From NCBI GenBank assembly GCA_020444545.1, contig JAHLKT010000002.1, forward strand, positions 88,870-152,869: a stretch of 64,000 bases of DNA, given 5' to 3'. Below are positions 40,667 through 48,532 of the stretch, one piece after another; positions within the stretch are counted from its first letter, which is position 1, and every line of letters begins with the position of its first letter. Under the pieces are notes generated by a model. That model searched no databases. It saw only the letters and a list, made by a program, of their open reading frames with translations, and was not told the DNA's origin. Both the position numbers and the translations under genes were made by a program. Source of the stretch: Desulfarculaceae bacterium. GTDB taxonomy: Bacteria; Desulfobacterota; Desulfarculia; Desulfarculales; Desulfarculaceae.

Positions 40667-41452
40667 TTAGGGAAGGAAAAGCAGCGAGCAGGGGCTCTTG
40701 CTCAGCAGCTCGGCCAGAGGGCTGTTCGCCGGCGGCACCTCCGAGACGATCAGAAAGTGGTCCCTGACCAGCGCGGCCATGGAGGAGGGCGATCCCTCCA
40801 CGGTGGAGATGTCTTTTATGGTTCCGCCCGAGGATTCGAAAAGGGAGACCGCGGCCTCGATATCGCTGGGTGAGGCCGGCTTGCCGCCGAACCGGCAGTT
40901 CAGCAGGGCCAGCTCGATGGAGCGGCTGGGGAAAATTCCCAGGAAGGTCTCCATGGACTTTGGTGCGATCTTGCCCGGGGAGACCCATAGCACCCCCTTG
41001 GAGGGGGGAGGGACGTTTTGGGCCACCATGGCCGGGCAGGGCAGGTTGCGGTAGAGCCGGGAGCCGATCTTGGCCGTGAAGTGGTCCGGCTTGAAACGGT
41101 GCAGCAACCCCTCCACGAAAAGGGCGTAACGGTTGGAGCGCAGGTGCCTGGCGATGCGCTCGTCCCGGGGCTGCTCGGGAGGCAGGAAAAGCGGGGAGGG
41201 CAGGATGCGGCATCCGGCCTGCTCCGCTTTGACCAGCTGCACCACCTGGTCCACGGTGTCCCTGACCACGGCGTCTTCCCACTTCCGGCGGACCCAGCCA
41301 GTGGCGATGGCTTGCCCCTGTTCGCCCGGCTCCGCCGCGTGGATGGTGCTGATGTCCAGGTCCAGGAATTGGCCCAGCTGGCAGGCGTAACGCACGGCGA
41401 TGCGCGAGGCCAGGTCCGCGTCAACGGCGATGGCGGTCTTCAGCATGGGCAT
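40667..41452 (-). CDS. Universal stress protein-like protein
   Basis: 261 residues. The start ATG at 41452 overlaps the stop of the receiver gene as TGATG, implying translational coupling; an ATG six bases later is better spaced from the GGAGG and could be used instead. M-L-K-T-A-I-A-V-D-A-D-L-A-S-R resembles a Usp N-terminus. Two Usp-like halves are suggested by C-P-A-M-V-A-Q-N near residue 141 and C-S-L-L-F-L-P at the end. The ATP-binding glycine motif is absent, so it may not bind nucleotide. Confidence 0.65.
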   Translation of the reverse strand: MPMLKTAIAVDADLASRIAVRYACQLGQFLDLDISTIHAAEPGEQGQAIATGWVRRKWEDAVVRDTVDQVVQLVKAEQAGCRILPSPLFLPPEQPRDERIARHLRSNRYALFVEGLLHRFKPDHFTAKIGSRLYRNLPCPAMVAQNVPPPSKGVLWVSPGKIAPKSMETFLGIFPSRSIELALLNCRFGGKPASPSDIEAAVSLFESSGGTIKDISTVEGSPSSMAALVRDHFLIVSEVPPANSPLAELLSKSPCSLLFLP

Positions 41453-41835
41453 CAACCTCCATCTTCCATTTGCAGGGCCTGGGCCGCTTTTTCGATGGCG
41501 CCCCTGATCTCCTTGATCTTGAATGGCTTGGCGATGAAGTCAAAGGCCCCCTTGGTCAGGGACTCCCGGGCCACCTCCAGGGTGGCGTAGCCGGTGATCA
41601 TGATGACCTTGGTCCGCGGGCTCTTGTCTCTGACCAGTTCCAAGATTTTGATGCCGTCGATATCATCCATGCGGATGTCGGTGACCACGATATCGAACAC
41701 TTTTTCATTAAGCGCATCTATGGCCTCGTGGGGGCTGGTGAAGGCTTCCAGCGAATGGCCGTCTTTTTCCAGCGATGCCTGGAGCCGCTCTCCCACAATG
41801 GTCTCATCGTCCAGGATCAGTATTTTTAAAGACAT
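41452..41835 (-). CDS. Receiver-only response regulator (CheY-like)
   Basis: 127 residues, a single REC domain with no output domain. Acidic pocket D-D near residues 9-10, phospho-acceptor D53 in V-V-T-D-I-R-M-D-D, T80 in M-I-T-G-Y-A, and K103 in A-K-P-F-K. It most resembles the receivers of NtrC-type regulators. It sits between the TauE-like permease and a Usp gene in the stress operon. Probably phosphorylated by the histidine kinase at 46703-48133 or another kinase; partner unknown. Confidence 0.92.
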   Translation of the reverse strand: MSLKILILDDETIVGERLQASLEKDGHSLEAFTSPHEAIDALNEKVFDIVVTDIRMDDIDGIKILELVRDKSPRTKVIMITGYATLEVARESLTKGAFDFIAKPFKIKEIRGAIEKAAQALQMEDGG

Positions 41836-41888
41836 CTTCGGCCTCCCTTTGATTGACTCTCAGCCCTATGGTTCGTCGCGCAACCGGG

Positions 41889-42983
41889 CTATCCATCCGG
41901 ATTGACCACCATGAGGGTTTTCTGGATGCCCCTCCTCTGGATGTAGGAGCGGCCGACGTTGAACAGGATCACCAGGCATCCGGAGATTCCGCTGGCGAAC
42001 AGGAAGAACTTGCTGATCAGGTTGAAATAGGCGTCATAGGAGGGGTCGAAGTCCATGATCCCCAACTGCCGCAGGTACATGGGGATGGCGATGCCCCGGC
42101 TCACCACGCAGAGCAGGATGATGAGGCTGGTCACCATGCGAATGTATTTTTCATTGACCACCTTCACCCCGTAGACCCCCAGATAGATCCCCACCAGGGA
42201 GCCCAGGTACAACAGCATGGTCAAGCGGATGTCCACGAAGCCCTGAAAGGCGTAGCTCAGGGCCCCGTAGGCGCCCATGAACATTGCCAAGTAGAGCTCG
42301 GTGCCCGCGGCCACCGCGGTGGGGACCCCGAACACGTAGATGATTGCCGGCACCCCGATGAATCCCCCCACCCCGATGGTCCCGGCCAGGTAGCCGGTGG
42401 CGATGCCGCAGGGCAACAGGACCCACAGGCTGACCTTGGTGTCAGCCACCTTGAAATGGATCACCGGGGGAATGGTGATCTTGGCCATGGCGTCAGCGAT
42501 TTTGCGGGACGGCCCCGTGTCGCGTCCATTGCTGTCCTTCTTGGAGCCCATCACGTCCTTGATCATGGAGATCGCGACCACCGAGAGGATGACCGCGAAG
42601 ACCAGGCTGATGTACAGGTTGGCTCCGGCGCCCTTGGCCGCGCCGTGGCCGCTGCCTTCCTTGAAAAGAAAGCTGTTGATGAGCACGGCCACCTGGATGC
42701 CGATCACCGCGGTGATGAGCATGAACAGGGCCAGTTTCTTGTCCACGTTGCCGGCCTTGCCGTGTTTGTGGGAGCCGACCATGGCCTTGCCGAACTTGTG
42801 GGTGATGTTGCTGGCCACCGACACCACGCCGTTGATGCCCAGGTTCATCATGCCCGGGGTCATGAAGAAGGCGCCGCCGCTGCCGATGAACCCGCTCAGC
42901 ACGCCGCCGATAAAGCCGAGCAGCACCACCTGCAAGGCGGTGGAAAGATCTATTTGGATGAAGTTTGCGAGAAGGTAATCCAT
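41889..42983 (-). CDS. TauE/SafE family sulfite/anion exporter-like permease
   Basis: 364 residues with about eight membrane segments in two repeats. The TauE/SafE signature appears as V-L-L-G-F-I-G-G-V-L-S-G-F-I-G-S-G-G-A-F near residue 19 and the repeat G-I-A-T-G-Y-L-A-G-T-I-G-V-G-G-F near residue 192. The family exports sulfite, sulfoacetate or related sulfur anions, though substrates of most members are unproven. It lies between the cytidylate-kinase-like gene and the receiver gene. An insert of about 50 residues separates the two halves. Confidence 0.87.
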   Translation of the reverse strand: MDYLLANFIQIDLSTALQVVLLGFIGGVLSGFIGSGGAFFMTPGMMNLGINGVVSVASNITHKFGKAMVGSHKHGKAGNVDKKLALFMLITAVIGIQVAVLINSFLFKEGSGHGAAKGAGANLYISLVFAVILSVVAISMIKDVMGSKKDSNGRDTGPSRKIADAMAKITIPPVIHFKVADTKVSLWVLLPCGIATGYLAGTIGVGGFIGVPAIIYVFGVPTAVAAGTELYLAMFMGAYGALSYAFQGFVDIRLTMLLYLGSLVGIYLGVYGVKVVNEKYIRMVTSLIILLCVVSRGIAIPMYLRQLGIMDFDPSYDAYFNLISKFFLFASGISGCLVILFNVGRSYIQRRGIQKTLMVVNPDG

Positions 42984-43013
42984 GAAAGCCTCCTGTTTCG
43001 CGGAGCAGCGGTA

Positions 43014-44519
43014 TCAGTCGATATTCACCAGCTTAAGGAGCAGCCCGGATATGGTCCCGTAGGTGTAGGCCACCAAGGGCACGAACAGGGCCACCGAGAC
43101 GGCGGCCACCCACTTCCAATGATCGTGGGTCGCGCCGCCCAGGAAGTTCATGATGGGCTCCTGGTGGGTGAAGACCAGGCCGTAGATGAGCACGGCCAGC
43201 GCGGTGAAGCCCAGCAGCTTGAAGGCCTGCTTGGCCCCGAAAAGGAACTGCGACTTGAGCTCGTCGATCTTGATGACCGGGGTTTTCATCCTTTCATGGA
43301 TGGCCAGCCCCAGCTCGCGGGTAAGGCGGGTGCTGGCCTGGGGCCCCTTGGCCAGGAACAGGTCGCCCAGGACCACCAGCGAGTAGTTGTCGTTGTCCCG
43401 GAGGGTGTCTATGACCTCGTGCTGCCCCCCGGCGATGGTGACCCCGCCTGCCGAGCGCCCCATGGCCACCAGCTCCTCGATGGTGTTTTCCAGGCCGCCG
43501 TCGTCGCTGCTCACCTCGGGCCCGTCGTCTTCCACCCCCCCAGTGTAGGCGCCGTGGGTCGGGCGAGGCTCCGGGCCTGCCGCCTCCTGGAAGAAGGGCT
43601 GGCCTTCCTTGGGCGGGACGAGCCGGAGCAGCTCGACGGCGGCCCCCCACCTCTTGGCGAGCTTGGTGATCTGCACGAAGTCATCGGTCTTGGGGTCGAA
43701 GTGTTCCGACAGGTACAGGATGTTGGTCTCCGCCATGGTGCAAACGTGGCCGTGACACTCGTCCAGGGAGCCCAATACCCGCGAAACCGACTCGGCCACC
43801 TTTTTCTGGCGCGGCAAATAGGTCACCGTCACCACCTTGCCGCTGGCCTTTACCCCCAGGTTCAGGTTGGCGGTTTCTTTGTTGAAGGCCAAATGAAGCG
43901 TGGCCCGGGCGGCCGTGTGGAGGTCGTCCATGTGGCTCACGCTCTCTTCGGTGAGGCGGTACTCCGGCAGCTCGGCCATCTGCATCAATATTGCGGATGC
44001 GTTGGCCAGGCTGAGGTTTTCCAGGTTGAGCAGGAGGTCGTAGTTGGAGATGTCCCGCAGGTCGGCGCGATGGACGTAGTGCACCCATTTCATGATGTCC
44101 GCGTCCAACGATTGCAAGTAGTCCAGGGCCTTGCCCGGGTTGAGGTTCAGTTGTTGGGAGACGATGTCCACCCGGGTTTCCATGGGCACGTTGACGCCCA
44201 CGCGCAGGACGTTTTTCACACCAGGAAAGAGCAGGTGGGCCGCCCGGCCGGTGTAAATCAAGTTTTGGTCCTTGATTTTCTTGCTGAGCATGTCGGTGAC
44301 GAAGGAAAGGTAGATTTCCTTTTCCCAGGCCAGCTTTTCCGAGACTATGGGGGACTTGATTATGGAGGCTTCCAGGCGGCTCAGCTTGATCCCCTGGGTG
44401 TGGGCCTCCTCGGCGAGCTGGGCCCGCGAGTACAGGGGCCACCCGGTTTTCTCGGCCACTTTCTGCGCCAGGACGCTGACCATGCTGTGCGCCGGCGCGG
44501 TAATCAAGACAATTGACAT
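43014..44519 (-). CDS. Membrane-anchored cytidylate-kinase-like protein with Usp-like second domain
   Basis: 501 residues. Residues about 1-200 follow the cytidylate-kinase-like family (W-P-L-Y-S-R-A-Q-L-A-E-E-A near residue 27, Y-T-G-R-A-A-H-L-L near 89, R-V-G-V-N-V-P near 106), but the first loop reads I-T-A-P-A-H-S-M-V and lacks the glycine-lysine P-loop, so catalysis is doubtful. Residues about 225-425 look Usp-like (L-V-V-L-G-D-L-F-L-A-K-G near 399). Two membrane helices lie at about 440-457 and 472-492. It may be a nucleotide sensor at the membrane in the stress operon. Confidence 0.68.
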   Translation of the reverse strand: MSIVLITAPAHSMVSVLAQKVAEKTGWPLYSRAQLAEEAHTQGIKLSRLEASIIKSPIVSEKLAWEKEIYLSFVTDMLSKKIKDQNLIYTGRAAHLLFPGVKNVLRVGVNVPMETRVDIVSQQLNLNPGKALDYLQSLDADIMKWVHYVHRADLRDISNYDLLLNLENLSLANASAILMQMAELPEYRLTEESVSHMDDLHTAARATLHLAFNKETANLNLGVKASGKVVTVTYLPRQKKVAESVSRVLGSLDECHGHVCTMAETNILYLSEHFDPKTDDFVQITKLAKRWGAAVELLRLVPPKEGQPFFQEAAGPEPRPTHGAYTGGVEDDGPEVSSDDGGLENTIEELVAMGRSAGGVTIAGGQHEVIDTLRDNDNYSLVVLGDLFLAKGPQASTRLTRELGLAIHERMKTPVIKIDELKSQFLFGAKQAFKLLGFTALAVLIYGLVFTHQEPIMNFLGGATHDHWKWVAAVSVALFVPLVAYTYGTISGLLLKLVNID

Positions 44520-44674
44520 AGGCTCACCCTTTCAGTGGGTCACCAACTTGAGCTTGAGTTGTCGAGAGGCCGGCCGTGCCGGAGGTGGGAATGCTCTTGG
44601 TGCTCGCGCCCAAAAAAAGGTGTCTTGTCGCGGGGTGAGGGCTTCTTTTTTTGCTGGCCTTGCTGCGGCTACTC

Positions 44675-45088
44675 CTAGCTAGTTAAGCGACTGATATGGT
44701 CCTTCTCCCTGACCTGAACCACATGGCAGGGAATCAACGGCATTAGTCTTCTGATCATCTTTTCCATGTCGGTTTCCGTGTCGCTGATGATGATCAGGTC
44801 GATACGTTCGCGGGTCAGAAGTTGCAGAAATTCCTTGTCAGCCTCCTCGCCCTGGGAAGAGGTGGTGACCAGGAGGGATATTTCAATATCGTTCTCACGG
44901 CCCCGGTTGATCACATCCATGCACGCCTCGATAACCGGGCTTTTCGCCTCTCCCTGAGCTGGCTCCGGCTCCACCGAGAAGACGATGATCTTGGTGTTGA
45001 TCCTCTCGGCCAGGGATATGGCCTGTTGCAGGGCCTTCAAGTCCCGGCTGTCCGGAGCCAATGGAATGAGAATGTTTTCCTGCCCCAC
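44675..45088 (-). CDS. Universal stress protein, UspA family
   Basis: 137 residues. G-Q-E-N-I-L-I-P-L-A-P-D-S-R-D is the Usp N-terminal strand, I-D-L-I-I-I-S-D near residue 97 the later strand, and P-C-H-V-V-Q-V-R the last. The ATP-binding G-x2-G-x9-G motif is missing, which places it with the non-ATP-binding UspA type. First gene downstream of the sigma-54 promoter at 45191-45206, so probably the lead gene of the 45.1-39.8 kb operon. Confidence 0.8.
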   Translation of the reverse strand: MGQENILIPLAPDSRDLKALQQAISLAERINTKIIVFSVEPEPAQGEAKSPVIEACMDVINRGRENDIEISLLVTTSSQGEEADKEFLQLLTRERIDLIIISDTETDMEKMIRRLMPLIPCHVVQVREKDHISRLTS

Positions 45089-45190
45089 GATTCATCCCGA
45101 TGTTTGAGTGTTTCCAGTTTCGATCCAACCGGGCTGCACGGGGAACCTTGCGGGTGGGCCCGCGCCCATGCCGGGCCCTGCCCAATGCCC

Positions 45191-45206
45191 TGCAAGGCAG
45201 AGGCCA
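45191..45206 (-). promoter_or_regulatory. Sigma-54 promoter of the stress operon
   Basis: On the minus strand TGGCCTCTGCCTTGCA: TGGC at -24, TTGCA at -12, with the required GG-N10-GC spacing. It lies about 100 bases upstream of the Usp gene at 45088 and just downstream of two palindromes suited to an NtrC-type activator. Confidence 0.7.
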
Positions 45207-45269
45207 TTATGGAATAGCCAATTATTTAAGATTGTTAAAAAATGGGGCGTGAGCGGAGCCAGCTAAAAC

Positions 45270-45307
45270 GTTCCAATTTGGAACAGTTTGATGTTCCAAT
45301 ATGGAAC
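45270..45307. promoter_or_regulatory. Twin palindromes, probable activator binding sites
   Basis: GTTCCAATTTGGAAC (45270-45284) and GTTCCAATATGGAAC (45293-45307) are two 15-base palindromes whose centres are 23 bases apart, about two helical turns. They differ only at the central bases. They lie 65-115 bases upstream of the sigma-54 promoter, the usual place for enhancer sites of the adjacent NtrC-type regulator. Confidence 0.75.
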
Positions 45308-45351
45308 GCGAGAATGGGCGAAAAGGGGCCGAGGGGCTTGGGCCGAGGGGT

Positions 45352-46728
45352 TTATTTGGGGGAAGGGTCGAGGGCGTACTGTTTGATTTTGCGCCACAGG
45401 GTCGTTCGAGGGACCTTGAGGATCTCCGCCGCCTTGCTTTTGTTGTAGCCGGTTTCGATCAGCACGCGGCGAATGTGTTCCTTCTCGTTGTCCTGCAGGG
45501 TCTGCCAGGTCTCCGGCTTGATGTCCTCGATGGCGAAGTTGAACAAATCGTCCGGCAGGTCCTTGGGGGTGATGGTCTTGTGGTCGGAAAGGGCGATGGC
45601 CCGCTCGATGATGTTCTCCAGCTCGCGCACATTGCCGGGGAAGGGGTATTGATTAAATATTTCGACAACTTTTTGGTCAACCGCCGAAACGGACATCCCG
45701 AACTGCTGGTTGTATTTTTTAATGAAGTGGTTGATGAGCAGGGGGATGTCGCCCCTGCGGTCCCGCAGGGGAGGCAGCTCGATGGACACCACATTGAGCC
45801 GGAAGTAAAGGTCCTCCCGGAAGCGATTTTCGTCCGTGGCGGCCTTTAGGTTCTTGTTCCCGGCCGCGATGATCCTTACGTCGAGCGGGATCTGCTTGGT
45901 GCCTCCTACCCGAATCAAGGTGCGTTCCTGAATGAAACGCAGGAGTTTGACCTGCATGCTGCCCGGCATGATCTCGATCTCGTCGAGAAATAGGGTGCCC
46001 TTGTCGGCCGACTCCAGCAGGCCGATCTTGGTGTTCAGCGCGCCGGTGAAGGCTCCTTTTTCGTGTCCGAATAGCTCATTGGCGATGAGCTCCTCGGAAA
46101 ACCCCCCGCAGGAAAAGGCGATAAAGGGGTTCTCGCGCCGGGAGCCGAGAAAGTGGATGGCCCGGGCGACCAGCTCCTTGCCGGTTCCGCTCTCCCCCTG
46201 AACCAAGACATTGCAATTGAGCGAGCACACCTTCTTGACCACGGACAAGACATCCTGCATGGCCTGGCTGTGCCCGATGATGTACTGCTGGCGGGAGTAG
46301 GCGGCCAGGGACTTCTTGAGGTCGTCCCGTTCCTGAACCAGGGCTACCTTTTCCAGGGCGCGCAAGGCCAGGGCGCTCAGCTCCTTGACCTTCACCGGCT
46401 TGGCCAAAAAATGAAACGCTCCGGCCTGGATGGCCTCCACCGCGGTGTCGATGGAGCCGTAACCGGTGAACACGATGACTTCGGTGGTGGGATGGTGGGT
46501 TTTGATATCCCTGACCACGTCAAGCCCGCTCATGCCCGGCAACCTGAGGTCGCAGAAGACCAGGTCATAGTGCTCGGCGGCCATTGCTTTCAAGGCCGAT
46601 TCGCCGTCCCCAAAGGTCTCGACGGTGTGCAGAGTCTTGGACAGGCCCCGCTGGATTTCCCTCCGGGTTATGGCTTCGTCATCGATTATGGCGACCCTGG
46701 CTTTATGCAGAATCTTGCCCTGGCTCAT
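45352..46728 (-). CDS. Sigma-54-dependent response regulator, NtrC family
   Basis: 458 residues. The REC domain covers residues about 10-120: D-D-E pocket, phospho-acceptor in V-F-C-D-L-R-L-P-G, K in A-K-P-V-K. The AAA+ domain (about 145-380) has G-E-S-G-T-G-K-E and the sigma-54 contact loop E-K-G-A-F-T-G-A intact. The Fis-type helix-turn-helix is at about 420-455 (G-Y-N-K-S-K-A-A-E-I-L-K-V-P-R-T-T-L-W-R). Its start lies inside the kinase gene (26-base overlap). It probably activates the sigma-54 promoter at 45191-45206 through the palindromes at 45270-45307. Confidence 0.94.
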   Translation of the reverse strand: MSQGKILHKARVAIIDDEAITRREIQRGLSKTLHTVETFGDGESALKAMAAEHYDLVFCDLRLPGMSGLDVVRDIKTHHPTTEVIVFTGYGSIDTAVEAIQAGAFHFLAKPVKVKELSALALRALEKVALVQERDDLKKSLAAYSRQQYIIGHSQAMQDVLSVVKKVCSLNCNVLVQGESGTGKELVARAIHFLGSRRENPFIAFSCGGFSEELIANELFGHEKGAFTGALNTKIGLLESADKGTLFLDEIEIMPGSMQVKLLRFIQERTLIRVGGTKQIPLDVRIIAAGNKNLKAATDENRFREDLYFRLNVVSIELPPLRDRRGDIPLLINHFIKKYNQQFGMSVSAVDQKVVEIFNQYPFPGNVRELENIIERAIALSDHKTITPKDLPDDLFNFAIEDIKPETWQTLQDNEKEHIRRVLIETGYNKSKAAEILKVPRTTLWRKIKQYALDPSPK

Positions 46729-48133
46729 GCGCTTCTTTCGTGCTCAAGAAAATGGAGAATATGGAGCCCTGTCCGGGTTTGCTTTTAACCGTGATGCGGC
46801 CGCCGTGCTTTTTGATGATGCTGTAGGTGACCGATAGCCCCAACCCGGTCCCCTCTCCCTCCTTTTTAGTCGTAAAGAACGGGTCGAATATGGAATCGAT
46901 CTGCTCTTGGGGGATGCCCTGGCCGGTGTCGGCCACGTCGATCCTGATTTCGTCGGGGTTTTCCCCGGCGCCGATGATTACGCTCAAATTGCCGCCATCC
47001 GGCATGGCCTGGATCGCGTTGATCAAGAGGTTCAGCAGGGCCTGCTGCAACCGGCTCTTGTCGATCCACACGGGCCTGAGCGGAGTGTTGATCGACTTGC
47101 TGTATTTGATCTGTTGCAGCTTGATCTTGTTTTTGACCAGGCTGACCGTCTTGTCGATGATGTCGTCCAGGGAGAGCTTTTCCAGGTGTTCCTGATCGTT
47201 CCGGGAGAACTCCAGCAGGCCCTTGACGATCTCGGCGGCGCGCTCCGCCTGCCCCATTAGGTCGTTGTAGAGCTTCGCCCTCTCCTCGGGGGTGAAGTCG
47301 TCGTCGTCCATCAGGGTCTCGGTTATCAGGGATATGTTGTTGATGGGGTTGTTCAGTTCATGGGCGATGCCCGAGGTGAAGGTGCCGATGGAGGCCATTT
47401 TGCGCGAATGCAGCAGCTGCTCCTGCCGGGTCTGTATCTCCTTGGTCATCTTGTTGAAGGCGTTGATGCAGGCCGATATCTCGTCGCCCCGGTCGGCCGG
47501 GTAATATATTTGGCTGTAATCGCCCCGGGAAACCTTGCCGGTGGCGCTGTGCAATATGGACAGGGGCTTGGAAATGTTCCAGCGGGCCTTGAACAACAGG
47601 AAGGCGAACACGGCGAGGAACAGGACGAAAAAGACAAAGGGGATGATCAGTATGGTGTTTATGGCCTGATCGATCCTGCGGCGCTTGGTCTCGATCAATT
47701 TGTCCACGAAGTCATTTAGTAGCTTGCCCTTTTCGCGCAACTGCGAATTTACGTAATCGGCGACGCCCCGCTTTTCGCTGTCCAATCCGCGGTAGACCAG
47801 GCTTTCGTAGCTTTTCAGGGCGTTTTGGAATTGCGCGAGCGCCGGGGCGCCCATGATGTTTTTCATCTGGCCGCGAAGCTCGCTGAAGTTGTTTAGGGTT
47901 TGCAGGAGATAAGAGGTCAGCTTGTCCACGTCCCCGCGGTCGCCCGCCAGAAAAACGTTTTTTTCGTAGCGCCGCAGCTCGAGGATGTCGTCCCGGAGGT
48001 CGTTGAAGCGCTCCATGAGGATCAGCTTGTTTTTCAGGCCCACCACGTTCTCGTAATGGAATACGGTGGAGGCCAGCATGAAGGCAAGGCAGACGGCCAA
48101 CAGGAAAATCAATCGGCTGCCGATGGTTTTCAC
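46703..48133 (-). CDS. Sensor histidine kinase partner of the NtrC-type regulator
   Basis: 476 residues. Membrane helices at about residues 8-26 and 170-192 flank a periplasmic helical sensor of about 140 residues, followed by a HAMP domain (W-N-I-S-K-P-L-S near 190). The HisKA box is G-I-A-H-E-L-N-N-P-I-N-N near residue 256. The ATPase motifs are N-L-L-I-N-A-I-Q-A near 364, D-T-G-Q-G-I-P near 397 and G-T-G-L-G-L-S near 426. NtrB-like kinase of the upstream-kinase, downstream-regulator pair. Signal unknown. Confidence 0.93.
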   Translation of the reverse strand: MKTIGSRLIFLLAVCLAFMLASTVFHYENVVGLKNKLILMERFNDLRDDILELRRYEKNVFLAGDRGDVDKLTSYLLQTLNNFSELRGQMKNIMGAPALAQFQNALKSYESLVYRGLDSEKRGVADYVNSQLREKGKLLNDFVDKLIETKRRRIDQAINTILIIPFVFFVLFLAVFAFLLFKARWNISKPLSILHSATGKVSRGDYSQIYYPADRGDEISACINAFNKMTKEIQTRQEQLLHSRKMASIGTFTSGIAHELNNPINNISLITETLMDDDDFTPEERAKLYNDLMGQAERAAEIVKGLLEFSRNDQEHLEKLSLDDIIDKTVSLVKNKIKLQQIKYSKSINTPLRPVWIDKSRLQQALLNLLINAIQAMPDGGNLSVIIGAGENPDEIRIDVADTGQGIPQEQIDSIFDPFFTTKKEGEGTGLGLSVTYSIIKKHGGRITVKSKPGQGSIFSIFLSTKEAHEPGQDSA

Positions 48134-48532
48134 GAGGCGGGCTCCCCGAAATTCAAAACGGATTCCTTCCGGACCATATCGCTCCTAATCGCTATCCTCG
48201 ATTGGGGCTTTTGCGGGCTTCCCGGCTTTCTGGTCACTCACGGGCATCTTAAAAGCAAGGGCCCTGCAATATTTGCAATAGATATTAATTATCATATGAT
48301 ATTAATTATCTAATATGCCAATGACCATTGTACCACTTCTTTCCCAGAGTATCGTGACCCGGCCCCAGGGCTAAATCAACCTCCCGGTGGGCCCAGGGCA
48401 ACCGTGGAGGTGCCAATGATGAGCGCAGCCGATAGGGGGTTGGCGAGCCTTTCGAGGCCGTCCCTCGGAGCGGCCCGGGAGGCCGCGCACAACGCTTGGC
48501 TAAACCCCATCGCCCGATATAGAGTGTAGGCC
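48134..48532. other. Divergent intergenic region with AT-rich repeats
   Basis: About 400 bases between two divergent kinase genes. Around 48260-48320 it becomes strikingly AT-rich. It holds the palindrome TGCAA-TAT-TTGCA (48265-48277) and a 13-base direct repeat GATATTAATTATC at 48281-48293 and 48298-48310, each copy itself nearly palindromic. Probably a regulator-binding region. The right half (48330-48532) is GC-rich with no feature seen. Confidence 0.65.
48281..48310. repeat. Two direct copies of a 13-base AT-rich near-palindrome
   Basis: GATATTAATTATC occurs at 48281-48293 and 48298-48310, separated by ATAT. The copies are identical and start 17 bases apart. Such spaced identical sites in a GC-rich genome suggest a DNA-binding site pair. 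Confidence 0.8.

Noticed and set aside
41853..44516. An 887-codon plus-strand open frame
   Set aside because: It lies antisense to the TauE and cytidylate-kinase-like genes, is His/Gln/Gly/Val-rich, and has no domain. It is a shadow of GC-rich codon use.
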